From contig UBWZ01000005.1 in assembly GCA_900469345.1 (NCBI GenBank), positions 1 through 64,000 on the forward strand: a stretch of DNA of 64,000 nucleotides, given 5' to 3'. A program made the translations under genes and the position numbers. The notes under the pieces are model-generated. The model was not told where the DNA came from, searched no databases, and was given only the letters and a program-made list of their open reading frames with translations. The DNA is from Hyphomicrobiales bacterium (GTDB lineage: Bacteria > Pseudomonadota > Alphaproteobacteria > Rhizobiales > Rhizobiaceae). Below, in pieces: positions 11,079 through 19,034 of the stretch. Position 1 is the first letter of the stretch, and each line of letters begins with the position of its first letter.

Positions 11079-12614
11079 TCAAACCATTGAACCTGGTTTT
11101 TGCTGTGAACCGAGCGACAAGGCACTGCTGGCAGCTCGTAGCCCCCACGCCAGCAGCGCCTCCGCCCCTCCCCTATCCTGCGCTTCGACATAACACCTCA
11201 GTTCCGGCGCATTTCCCGAGGCGCGGAAGTGCAGGATCGACCCGTCGACGAACTGGAACCGCAGACCGTCCAGGTCATCGACCGCCTTCACCATCCCGAC
11301 CGGCGCAAAGAAGGCGGCGGCATAGTCACGATCGAGCGCAAGCCGCGACAGGAACTGCCGCGAGGCTTCCCCCGGAACGTGCTGGAGCCGATCCGCGAGC
11401 GCGAACCCGATATCGAGGTCGTCGACCAGTCGCGACAGCGAAAGCTGCCGCTCTTTCGCCATCGACAAAATGGCAAGGATCGGCAGGAAGGCGTCGCGGG
11501 TGGGCAGGGCGGCCAGTGTCCGGCCGTTCCTTGCCATATCGGTGCCCAGTAGCACGCCGCCATTGGCCTCGAAGCCGATAACCGTGCCGCCATTGCTTGC
11601 GGCATCGTCCATGGCTTCGATGACAAAGGGCGATCCGACGCGCGTCCGCACAACGCGGGACGCGATCCCCGACCTGTCGATCACCGCACCCGATGTCACG
11701 GGCGTGACGATGGTGGCGCTGCCGAGAAAGGCTGCGGTGACGAGGCCAAGCACGTCGCCGCGCAGGATCCGGCCATTTTCGTCGGCGACCATCGGACGGT
11801 CGGCGTCTCCATCCGTCGAGACGATGGCCGCGAGCCCGCCGGTCTGCGCCGTCTGCCGGATGAGCTCCGCCTGCTGCGGGTCATAGGCCTCGGTATCGAC
11901 CGCCACGAAACTGTCCGCCAGGCCGAACGCCACCGTCTCGGCGCCAAGCCGCGTCAGAACCTCGACCAGGCAGTCGCGGGCGACAGAACTGTGCTGGTAG
12001 ACGCCGATGCGCAGCCCCTGGAGCGCACCCGCCCCGAAAAACCGGAGATAGCGATCCACATAGCCCGCCAGAGCCTCGCGACCAACCCCGCGCAGGCCCG
12101 GATGACCAAGGCCGGGATCCCCAGCAGAGAGCGCGGCAAGCGTTGCCTCGTCGATCGTCTTGTAGCGCGCCGAGATGGCGATCTCGTCCTCTTTGGTGAT
12201 CTCGCCATCCGGACGATAGAATTTGAGCCCATTGCGGTCATCGGGAATGTGGCTTCCGGTGACCATGATTGCCGGACAGCCCCGACGTCTTGCCTCCAGC
12301 GCCAGCGCCGGGGTGGGAAGTTCGCCGCAATCCACAGACCGCCATCCGGACTGGGTCACGGCAAAGGCACAATCCCGGCCGATCTGCGGGCTGCTCGACC
12401 GCAGGTCCCGGCCGATCAGGACTTCGCCCTGTCCGGCGAGGCAACCCGAAGCGGCCATATGCTGGACGAACGCCGTAGCATAGGCTCGGCTCGGAAGACC
12501 GACGAGATCGGTCACAAGCCCCCGCAGGCCGCTGGTTCCAAACTTCAGGCTACCGCCCGTCGCGAAGAGAGGCGGGACCGACGGGTTCGGGCTTGCGACC
12601 AGCACATCGATCAT
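11079..12614 (-). CDS. phosphomannomutase / phosphoglucomutase family (AlgC role)
   Basis: Predicted to convert mannose-6-phosphate to mannose-1-phosphate for GDP-mannose synthesis. The 511-residue product has the four-domain alpha-D-phosphohexomutase layout: an N-terminal FGTSGLRGLV region, the phosphoserine loop TGSHIPDDRNGLKFY, the Mg2+ loop STDGDADRP, the sugar-binding loop GFEANGGVLLG and a C-terminal phosphate-binding RASGNAPELR. The TGSHIP form is one group of phosphomannomutases. The start ATG 12614 overlaps the stop of the isomerase gene (ATGA). The longer open frame to 12803 lies inside that gene and is rejected. Position beside the isomerase and opposite algD/algA supports a role in the alginate-type pathway. 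Activity on glucose phosphates is also possible. Confidence 0.88.
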   Translation of the reverse strand: MIDVLVASPNPSVPPLFATGGSLKFGTSGLRGLVTDLVGLPSRAYATAFVQHMAASGCLAGQGEVLIGRDLRSSSPQIGRDCAFAVTQSGWRSVDCGELPTPALALEARRRGCPAIMVTGSHIPDDRNGLKFYRPDGEITKEDEIAISARYKTIDEATLAALSAGDPGLGHPGLRGVGREALAGYVDRYLRFFGAGALQGLRIGVYQHSSVARDCLVEVLTRLGAETVAFGLADSFVAVDTEAYDPQQAELIRQTAQTGGLAAIVSTDGDADRPMVADENGRILRGDVLGLVTAAFLGSATIVTPVTSGAVIDRSGIASRVVRTRVGSPFVIEAMDDAASNGGTVIGFEANGGVLLGTDMARNGRTLAALPTRDAFLPILAILSMAKERQLSLSRLVDDLDIGFALADRLQHVPGEASRQFLSRLALDRDYAAAFFAPVGMVKAVDDLDGLRFQFVDGSILHFRASGNAPELRCYVEAQDRGGAEALLAWGLRAASSALSLGSQQKPGSMV

Positions 12615-13882
12615 AGCGCGAGCTCCGGCGAGGATGCCTTCGCCGCGACGCCCGCCCCGGGCAGGGCGAGCTCGTCGGCGGCCACCGGCTGCTGCTGCGC
12701 ATATCGCGACAGTTCGCTGAGGGCACAGACGATATGGTAGAAAGAACTCGCCGGCGAAGGTCCGGAGCCAAAGCTTCCGTCTTCCAGCATCACGTCGTGC
12801 CACAGGCCGCGCGCATCATGATTGAGGTAGGCATAGAGACCGCGGGCGGCCGAAGCCGCGTTGCGCTCGGCCTGCTCCCTCAGCGCCCCCTGCTGCGAGC
12901 CGGCGACGGCAAGCCATGCCTTCAGCCTCTCCGTCTGCGGCCACAGGCGCGCCGTCTTGTCGTGCACGAAGCCGTCGCTCCAGCATTCATTGATGGCCAC
13001 CTCCCGAATCGCATCGAAGCCGTAGGTCTCGGCAAAGCTGATCATCCGCTGCGGGTGGTTGCCCGCCTCGCCGCCGGTCAGCGACTGCCAGCGCAGCAGC
13101 AGCCAGGCCCATTCGTAATTGTGGCCAGGCTCCACCCGGCAGCGTCCGTTTTCTTCCAGCACGGACCAATCCGGCCCAAAGAACTCGCGGACGACGCCGC
13201 GAACGCGATCGAAGAAGTGGCGCTGGAAGAGATCGACGATTTCGTCGGCAAGGTTCTGCCAAGCCGGATCGTCATCGACGGCCATCCATGCCAGCGCCGC
13301 CTCCAGGAGATGCATGTGCGGATTGGCGCGGAGCGGGAAAGGCCGGTCCGTGCGGTCGACAAAGCCGCCGCCCTCATAGGCGAAACGTGCTTTCAGCGAC
13401 GCGAGGAGCTCAAGTCCCATCCGCCGGTAGGCCGGATCCCCCAGGTGCCCGAATGCGCTGGCCCATGCCAGCAGCAGGAAGGCCTGGTCATAGAGGTCCT
13501 TGCCTTCGTCAACGACGGCGCCCTCCGGCGACAGGCTGTGGGCGATCAGTCCGTCCGCATCGCTGTGGCTTTGCAGGAAGCGCTGACCGTGCCGAATGCA
13601 GGCGGAAGCGACAGTCGGATTGAGACCAAGTCTTGCCGCCTCGGCGAAAACATAGACCTGCCGCGCCGAAACCCGGACGCGCCGGGCGACCGGCGGTATC
13701 AGGCCATCGACCGCCAGACATTCGTGAAAACCACCCCGTTCCCGGTCCATGCCAAGGGTCGACCACAGTGGGAAAACGTCTTCGAACAGGAGACGGAGGA
13801 AACGGCTCGAGTGCCACTCCAAAGCAATTCCGGAGTCATCGCGACCTCCCAAATTGCCTACTGTCACGTGAGCGATATACAC
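12611..13882 (-). CDS. AGE-fold mannose-6-phosphate isomerase (N-acylglucosamine 2-epimerase family)
   Basis: Probable phosphomannose isomerase converting fructose-6-phosphate to mannose-6-phosphate. The 423-residue product belongs to the (alpha/alpha)6-barrel AGE superfamily, which includes the Sinorhizobium meliloti Pmi. Recognisable segments are GMDRERGGFHE, RVRVSARQVYVFAEA, the YDQAFLLLAWASA stretch, the catalytic-type PGHNYEWAWLLL, and HDKTARLWPQTERLKAWL. It opens the five-gene minus-strand unit and overlaps the mutase by 4 bases. The start at 13882 gives about 19 residues of non-conserved N-terminus. A TTG start near 13822 (LEWHSSRF) is also possible. Aldose-2-epimerase activity cannot be excluded, but the company of mutase, algA and algD favours mannose. 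Confidence 0.82.
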   Translation of the reverse strand: MYIAHVTVGNLGGRDDSGIALEWHSSRFLRLLFEDVFPLWSTLGMDRERGGFHECLAVDGLIPPVARRVRVSARQVYVFAEAARLGLNPTVASACIRHGQRFLQSHSDADGLIAHSLSPEGAVVDEGKDLYDQAFLLLAWASAFGHLGDPAYRRMGLELLASLKARFAYEGGGFVDRTDRPFPLRANPHMHLLEAALAWMAVDDDPAWQNLADEIVDLFQRHFFDRVRGVVREFFGPDWSVLEENGRCRVEPGHNYEWAWLLLRWQSLTGGEAGNHPQRMISFAETYGFDAIREVAINECWSDGFVHDKTARLWPQTERLKAWLAVAGSQQGALREQAERNAASAARGLYAYLNHDARGLWHDVMLEDGSFGSGPSPASSFYHIVCALSELSRYAQQQPVAADELALPGAGVAAKASSPELAL

Positions 13883-14238
13883 TGCGTTACCTCACAGTTG
13901 TGATGAAGGTAACCTGAAGATATGCCAGCGCTTTAAGGCCGTCGTTGCTTTAGGTTAACCAAAACGGCGAGAACAGCAATTAAAACAGCTAATTTTTTGT
14001 TAAGGCCGACTTGCTTATCGTTATGATTTAGTATCTTATGTCTAATAGAGGGCGCCAGGAAGCTCCGATCAACTACGCTGGTCGAAGCATAGAATAACTG
14101 ACGACAGGGGACCTCCTTTTAAGCCTACATGCCGGCGGGTAAAGCTTCCGGACCCGCATCAATTACTTTGCTGCCTAATCTATTCCAGTTTCGCGCCGGT
14201 GGACGTGACACTGGTTACTGTTGGGGTTTAGCTTCCGT
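13883..14238. promoter_or_regulatory. 356-base divergent intergenic region between isomerase and Crp/Fnr genes
   Basis: No gene is seen here. The region separates two divergent units and must hold both promoters. The central part (about 13930-14050) is markedly richer in A/T than its surroundings, with GCTAATTTTTTGTTAAG-like runs, a texture favoured by MucR/Ros proteins. A nested inverted repeat lies at its left end (13886-13913). No -35/-10 pair could be assigned with confidence. Confidence 0.6.
13886..13913. promoter_or_regulatory. nested inverted repeat, candidate operator
   Basis: GTTACC (13886-13891) and GGTAAC (13908-13913) flank a second inverted pair, TCACA (13892-13896) and TGTGA (13899-13903), with GT between the inner arms and TGAA between the inner and outer right arms. 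It lies 4 bases upstream of the annotated isomerase start, so it would overlap the leader or promoter of the minus-strand unit. The words resemble inverted Crp half-sites, but the arrangement is not the standard TGTGA-N6-TCACA. Confidence 0.45.
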
Positions 14239-14934
14239 ATGACCTATTCTTCACCCTTCATTCGACGATTGGCGGATCTGCTTCCGTCACCAGGACTTAT
14301 CAATCCTGCGCTTCAGAGTACTGCGTTCAAGAGCGCCTGCATCGACAAGGGCGGCGAAATCCTCGGGGCAGGACCGACCGGCCGTCAGATCGTGACGGTC
14401 GGGCAGGGCATCGCCATGCGCTACCGCATCCTTCCGGACGGGAGCCGCCAGGTGATCATGTTCCTGATGCCGGGCGACCTGTGCAGCCCGCATATCTATC
14501 CGACCATGATGGATCACAGCATCGCCGCCGTGACGCCGGTGCGGGTGGATCGCTTCGATTGCGAAAGCCTCATCGACCTCAGCATGACGATCATCGGCCT
14601 CAACCAGGCGCTCTGGACGCTGGCGGAAGAGCAGAACGCGATCATGCGCAACCACATCACCAGCCTGGGGCGCGGCGACACACGCCTGCGCGTTGCCATG
14701 CTCCTGACGGAGCTCGCCCGGCGCCTGGTGCCGACGGGTAGCCCCGGCCCGATACTGGTGCCGATTACCCAATCCCTGCTCGCCGATGCGATCGGCGTGA
14801 CGCATATCCACTTCAATCGCGTCGTCAGCGAGTTTGCACGTCGTGGTGTAGTCGATACCGGCAGAGGCGGGATACAGATCAAGGATCTCCCAAGATTATT
14901 CAGCATTGCTGAAGAAATGATGGAAGCCGCCTGA
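14239..14934 (+). CDS. Crp/Fnr-family transcriptional regulator
   Basis: A 231-residue regulator with an N-terminal cyclic-nucleotide-binding-like beta-roll (about 20-130, including GQGIAMRYRILPDGSRQVIMF), a long dimer helix, and a C-terminal winged helix-turn-helix (about 165-215, PITQSLLADAIGVTHIHFNRV). The four-cysteine cluster of oxygen-sensing FNR is not apparent, so the signal is unknown. ATG 14239 is used. An in-frame TTG at 14221 is less likely. A strong terminator follows, so it is transcribed separately from algD, but its position immediately before the alginate-type operon and opposite the isomerase unit suggests that it controls one or both. Confidence 0.88.
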   Translation: MTYSSPFIRRLADLLPSPGLINPALQSTAFKSACIDKGGEILGAGPTGRQIVTVGQGIAMRYRILPDGSRQVIMFLMPGDLCSPHIYPTMMDHSIAAVTPVRVDRFDCESLIDLSMTIIGLNQALWTLAEEQNAIMRNHITSLGRGDTRLRVAMLLTELARRLVPTGSPGPILVPITQSLLADAIGVTHIHFNRVVSEFARRGVVDTGRGGIQIKDLPRLFSIAEEMMEAA

Positions 14935-14941
14935 TTTCTGC

Positions 14942-14967
14942 CTGCGGTTCTTCAACCGCAGATTTTT
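14942..14967 (+). terminator. Rho-independent terminator after the Crp/Fnr gene
   Basis: Perfect 8-base stem CTGCGGTT / AACCGCAG with a CTTC tetraloop, followed by A and five T. It begins 8 bases after the regulator stop, and shows that algD needs its own promoter. Confidence 0.85.
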
Positions 14968-15023
14968 CCACCTATTGTGCTTCTACTGTATAATTACTTC
15001 GATTTTTTTTCGTTTATGTTAAT

Positions 15024-15038
15024 TTGAGTTAACGTCAA
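15024..15038. promoter_or_regulatory. candidate Crp/Fnr-type half-palindrome upstream of algD
   Basis: TTGAGTTAACGTCAA has TTGA and TCAA arms separated by 7 bases, close to the TTGA-N6-TCAA spacing of FNR/FixK-type sites but one base longer. It lies about 49 bases before the algD start, in an A/T-rich stretch, next to a Crp/Fnr-type gene. Suggestive only. Confidence 0.35.
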
Positions 15039-15086
15039 GCATGGTTACAGGTGCTTTATTGACCTCAATCCAATGAGGACCTGACC

Positions 15087-16397
15087 ATGAAGATCAGTAT
15101 TTTCGGTGCCGGCTATGTCGGTGCAGTATCCGCTGCATGCCTTGCCAAGGAGGGTCATACGGTAATCGCCGTTGATCCGGATCCCAACAAAATCGAACCG
15201 CTGCTCGCCGGCAAATCGCCGATCATCGAGCCCGGACTTGAAGACTTCATCAAGGATGGGGTCTCCTCGGGCCGCCTGACGGCAACATCCGACGCCCGCA
15301 GCGCCATCCTCAACTCCGATCTCTCGCTGATCTGCGTTGGCACCCCGTCCCGCCATGACGGAAGCCTGAACACCGAGTATCTGAAGCGGGTCGCGGAAGA
15401 CATCGGCGCGGTGCTGAAGACCAAGGACAGCTACCACTCCGTCGTGGTGCGCTCCACCTGCCTTCCGGGCACCACCGAGACCGTCGTCGTGCCGGCCCTG
15501 GAACAGGCATCGGGCATGGTCGCCGGCGAGGACTTCGGGATCGCCTATCTTCCCGAATTCCTGCGCGAAAGCACCGCCATCAAGGATTACTACGATCCCG
15601 GCGTGATCGTCTTCGGAACCCAGGACAAGCTGACGCTCGATCGCCTGCAGGAGATCCACGAGAAGCTCCAGCGCCCGAAATACGTCGTCGACATCAAGAC
15701 GGCCGAAGGCATCAAGTACACCAACAATGCCTGGCACGCGCTGAAGATCAGCTTCTCCAACGAGATCGGCAACATCCTGAGCAAGGCCGGCATCGACAGC
15801 CACGTGGCGCTTGAAATCCTCTGCGGCGACGATCGGCTGAACATCTCGAAGGCCTACCTGACGCCCGGCTTTGCCTTCGGCGGCTCGTGCCTGCCCAAGG
15901 ACCTTCGCGCCCTCATCTCGATGTCGCGTCGGCAAGGCACGCCGGCGCCCCTCCTCGAAGCGACCCTGTCTGCCAACGAAGTGCAGATCAACCGGGCCTA
16001 TTCGATGGTCGCCGAGCACGGAAGCCGCAAGGTCGGCTTCGTCGGCCTGAGCTTCAAGCCGGACACCGACGACCTGCGCGAAAGTCCGCTGGTGGAGCTC
16101 GCGGAACGTCTCTACGGCCGCGGCTTCCAGCTGAAGATCTTCGACCCGAACATCCGGCTTGCCCGCCTGACCGGCGCCAATGCGAGCTTCGTCAAGTCCC
16201 GGCTGCCGCATCTCGCCGACCTGCTCAACGAGGACATCAACACCGTCATCGAGGAGTCCGACATCCTGGTCGTTGGCAACCGGGCCGAGATGAACGGTTC
16301 GCTGCAGAACGTCAAGCCGGACACCTGCATCATCGACCTGGTGCGCGTCGACAAGTCCCTCCGCAGCGAAGGAAACTATCATGGCATCTGCTGGTGA
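15087..16397 (+). CDS. algD: GDP-mannose 6-dehydrogenase
   Basis: Oxidises GDP-mannose to GDP-mannuronate with two NAD+, the committed step of alginate synthesis. The 436-residue product matches AlgD in length and motifs: the Rossmann start ISIFGAGYVGAVSAACLAKEG, VRSTCLPGT, NPEFLRES-equivalent LPEFLRESTAIKDYY, catalytic Cys in FAFGGSCLPKDLRAL (about residue 264), LSFKPDTDDLRESPLVELAE, and the very C-terminus GICW, which is also how Pseudomonas AlgD ends. That tail and the gene company separate it from UDP-glucose dehydrogenases. A GAGGACC ribosome site precedes ATG 15087. It overlaps alg8 by 17 bases. Confidence 0.93.
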   Translation: MKISIFGAGYVGAVSAACLAKEGHTVIAVDPDPNKIEPLLAGKSPIIEPGLEDFIKDGVSSGRLTATSDARSAILNSDLSLICVGTPSRHDGSLNTEYLKRVAEDIGAVLKTKDSYHSVVVRSTCLPGTTETVVVPALEQASGMVAGEDFGIAYLPEFLRESTAIKDYYDPGVIVFGTQDKLTLDRLQEIHEKLQRPKYVVDIKTAEGIKYTNNAWHALKISFSNEIGNILSKAGIDSHVALEILCGDDRLNISKAYLTPGFAFGGSCLPKDLRALISMSRRQGTPAPLLEATLSANEVQINRAYSMVAEHGSRKVGFVGLSFKPDTDDLRESPLVELAERLYGRGFQLKIFDPNIRLARLTGANASFVKSRLPHLADLLNEDINTVIEESDILVVGNRAEMNGSLQNVKPDTCIIDLVRVDKSLRSEGNYHGICW

Positions 16398-17880
16398 TTT
16401 CTCGCAGAGCCCTGCTGCGCACGTCCTGATGGTGCTGGCGATCGCTACCTTGGCAACCTCGTTGCCAAGCCAGGCCTACGCCATCATCGACAGCAAGACG
16501 GGGCTCGCGATCGGCATGATCGGCGCCTGGCGCTATGGCTGGGGAATGCTGCATTTCTTGCGCAGCATCATCTACCGGGCGTGGGTCTTCCCTCGCCTGC
16601 GCCGAGAGGCGATGGCGAAGTCGCGCACCGGCTTCGCCTCCTATTTCCTGATCACCAGCTTCCGCATCCCGACGGAAACGACGATCGCCGTCTACCGTGC
16701 CGCCTTCCGGGCGGCGCTGGATGCCCCCGGCCCCGCGACCGTGATCGCTTCGATCGTCGATCTCTCCGACCAGAGGATCATCAAGAAGCTGTTCAGCTCG
16801 ATGGTCGGTGACGACGACGCCGTGGATCTCGTCATCCTGCGGATCGAAGGCACCGGCAAGCGCGATGCGCTCGCCAGCGGCTTTCGCGCCATCGCCCGGC
16901 TGATGCCGGCGCCGGATGCCATGGTTGCGGTGATCGACGGCGACAGCATGGTACCGCCGGACCTGGTGGAGAAATGCGCACCCTATTTCCACGATCCGAA
17001 GGTGGGCGCGCTGACGACGGACGAGGTGGCCGAGGTTCATGGCAACTGGCTGTTCGTCCAATGGTATGCACTGCGGTTCGCGCAGCGGCACATTCTCATG
17101 TCATCGATGGGCCTATCGAGGCGCGTGCTGACGCTGACGGGCCGCATGTCGATGTTCCGTGCCTCGATCATCTGCGACCCGAGCTTCGTGGCGCAGGTCG
17201 AGCTCGACTATATCGACCATCCAAGGCTCGGCCGCTTCAAGTTCTTGACCGGCGACGACAAGTCCAGCTGGTTCTGGCTCCTGAAGAACGGCTACAACAT
17301 GCTCTACCTGCCCGACGTGACGGTTGCCACGATCGAGGATCCACCGAGCAACAGCTTCTTCGGATCGGCCGCCATGCTGATGGTCCGCTGGTACGGCAAC
17401 ATGCTGCGCACCAACCGCCGCGCCCTGGCGCTCGGCCCGCGCCATGTCGGCTTCTTCGTCTGGTGGGCGATCTTCGATCAGCGCGTGTCCATGTGGACCT
17501 GCCTGGTCGGCCTGACCAGCGCGCTGCTCGCCACCCTGTTCGTCTCGCCGTTTACGATCCTCGTCTACGCCGTGTGGATCCTGGCGTCCCGATATGCGCT
17601 GACGCTGTCCCTGTTTTCGGCACGCAAAAGGGTCTCGGCGATCACGCCGCTGCTGCTCTACTTCAACCAGATCTACGGCTCGTTGATGAAGGTGTTCGTG
17701 TTCTTCCACATGGACCGTCAGAAATGGACCCGCCAGAAGACGACGCTGGCACGCAAGGACCGTCTGTCAGCCAGCACGTTCAAGCACATCGAATCGAAAT
17801 TCTATCAAGCAGTCAGCGTGCTCGCCCTGATCACGCTCTGCTCCTGGATGATCGGCGTCACGCACGCCGTCGGATTTTAA
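16381..17880 (+). CDS. alg8: alginate polymerase catalytic subunit, GT2 glycosyltransferase
   Basis: Inner-membrane family-2 glycosyltransferase that polymerises GDP-mannuronate and moves the chain into the periplasm with Alg44. The 499-residue protein has N-terminal membrane segments, a cytoplasmic GT domain with VIDGDSMVP (DxD), TGDDKSSWFWLL (acceptor/catalytic acid region) and MVRWYGNMLRTNRRAL (the xxRW-type motif), then C-terminal membrane segments (about 355-420 and 475-495). Length and motifs match Pseudomonas Alg8 (about 494). Its start lies inside the end of algD with AAGGA upstream, indicating coupling. The pair with a PilZ protein next to it excludes most other GT2 assignments such as cellulose or hyaluronan synthases. 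Confidence 0.92.
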   Translation: MASAGDFSQSPAAHVLMVLAIATLATSLPSQAYAIIDSKTGLAIGMIGAWRYGWGMLHFLRSIIYRAWVFPRLRREAMAKSRTGFASYFLITSFRIPTETTIAVYRAAFRAALDAPGPATVIASIVDLSDQRIIKKLFSSMVGDDDAVDLVILRIEGTGKRDALASGFRAIARLMPAPDAMVAVIDGDSMVPPDLVEKCAPYFHDPKVGALTTDEVAEVHGNWLFVQWYALRFAQRHILMSSMGLSRRVLTLTGRMSMFRASIICDPSFVAQVELDYIDHPRLGRFKFLTGDDKSSWFWLLKNGYNMLYLPDVTVATIEDPPSNSFFGSAAMLMVRWYGNMLRTNRRALALGPRHVGFFVWWAIFDQRVSMWTCLVGLTSALLATLFVSPFTILVYAVWILASRYALTLSLFSARKRVSAITPLLLYFNQIYGSLMKVFVFFHMDRQKWTRQKTTLARKDRLSASTFKHIESKFYQAVSVLALITLCSWMIGVTHAVGF

Positions 17881-17912
17881 ACCACCTTTCGCAAAGACCG
17901 GAGTGTGAACCC

Positions 17913-19034
17913 ATGGGATCAATGTCATACGAAGCCGAGCTGCAGCGCCAACATCCCAGATACCGTCTGCCGATGCGCGCTACCATCGAGGGCACGACCT
18001 ACCAGGTGCATGACTGGTCGATGAACGGATTTGCCATCGAAACCGGCGGGTTTACCGTGGGTAAGAACTTCATGGCTTCCCTTACCATTCCGTTCGACGG
18101 CTACGAGTTCGCCGTGACCATACCTTCAGAGGTGCTCTATTCCTCGACGCCGATGAAGCGGACCAGCCTGGTCTTCCTCGACCTGGAAGATGGCCAGGCG
18201 GGGCTTCTGCAGTACATCACCGACGCCGTTCTTTCGGGCGAAGTGGTCCGGGCAGGAGACATCCTGGACGTGGCGCGCCGGTCAGACGCCGGCCGCGTCA
18301 AGCAGATCCCGGCCCCCCCGAAGATGAACACCGGTGCGCGGCTTGCCTTCATCGGACGCAGGCTTGCGGCGTCCGCCGGGGTGCTTGCCATCGGCGCTGC
18401 CCTGGTCGCCTTCCTTTCGGCCAATGTCTACGACGAGCTCTACGTCGTGCGCAGCCAAAGCGGCAGCGTTGCGGCGAAAACGGTCAACGTGGCATCGCCC
18501 GCCGTCGGCCGGCTCGGCTTCCTCAACCAGAAGCGGGAAGTCACGCTCGGCGAACCGCTGATGACCCTCAATCCGGCGGTCGGCAATCCGATCACCGTGC
18601 AGTCCCCCTGCGATTGCGTCCAGGTGGAACAGCGCTTTGCAAACGGCGACTTCGTCAAGGTCGGCGAGCCGATCATCCGGCTGATGCGCACCGACGCGCC
18701 CGTGGTGGTGTCGGCCGCGGTCCCCAGCGACAAGCTGATGAGCCTCTACGGCGCACGGACCGCGACCTTGGTGTATGCCGACGGCACGCGGGTCAACGAT
18801 GCCAAGATCCTGTGGCTTCCCGGCAAGGGCGAAAACCAGGTCGACCTGCCGCGCGAACCGCTGACGGTGGTCGTCGACCCGGAAAAGAAGCTGTCGACGG
18901 ACATGATCGGCCAGCCGGTCGAGGTGACCTTCGACCTGTTCAGCGACAGCATGATGGGGCGCGCCTTTTCTGCCGTCTCGAACAGCGTATCCTCGCTGCT
19001 GAAGCCGAAGGTTGTACAGGGTGGCCAGTCATGA
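17913..19034 (+). CDS. alg44: alginate polymerase co-subunit with c-di-GMP-binding PilZ domain
   Basis: Membrane-anchored partner of Alg8 that switches on polymerisation when it binds cyclic di-GMP. The 373-residue product has an N-terminal PilZ domain with both ligand motifs intact: RQHPR (RxxxR, residues 12-16) and DWSMNG (DxSxxG). A single membrane segment follows (LAASAGVLAIGAALVAFLS, about 145-165), then a periplasmic HlyD-like barrel. Pseudomonas Alg44 is 389 residues with the same layout and the same RQHxR motif. It starts 32 bases after alg8, and its stop overlaps the start of algA. The intact motifs predict control of this operon's product by c-di-GMP after translation. Confidence 0.92.
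   Translation: MGSMSYEAELQRQHPRYRLPMRATIEGTTYQVHDWSMNGFAIETGGFTVGKNFMASLTIPFDGYEFAVTIPSEVLYSSTPMKRTSLVFLDLEDGQAGLLQYITDAVLSGEVVRAGDILDVARRSDAGRVKQIPAPPKMNTGARLAFIGRRLAASAGVLAIGAALVAFLSANVYDELYVVRSQSGSVAAKTVNVASPAVGRLGFLNQKREVTLGEPLMTLNPAVGNPITVQSPCDCVQVEQRFANGDFVKVGEPIIRLMRTDAPVVVSAAVPSDKLMSLYGARTATLVYADGTRVNDAKILWLPGKGENQVDLPREPLTVVVDPEKKLSTDMIGQPVEVTFDLFSDSMMGRAFSAVSNSVSSLLKPKVVQGGQS

Noticed and set aside
15087..16397. Possibility that this gene is a UDP-glucose dehydrogenase
   Set aside because: AlgD-specific features (LRESTAIKDYY, C-terminal GICW) and the adjoining alg8/alg44 favour GDP-mannose dehydrogenase.
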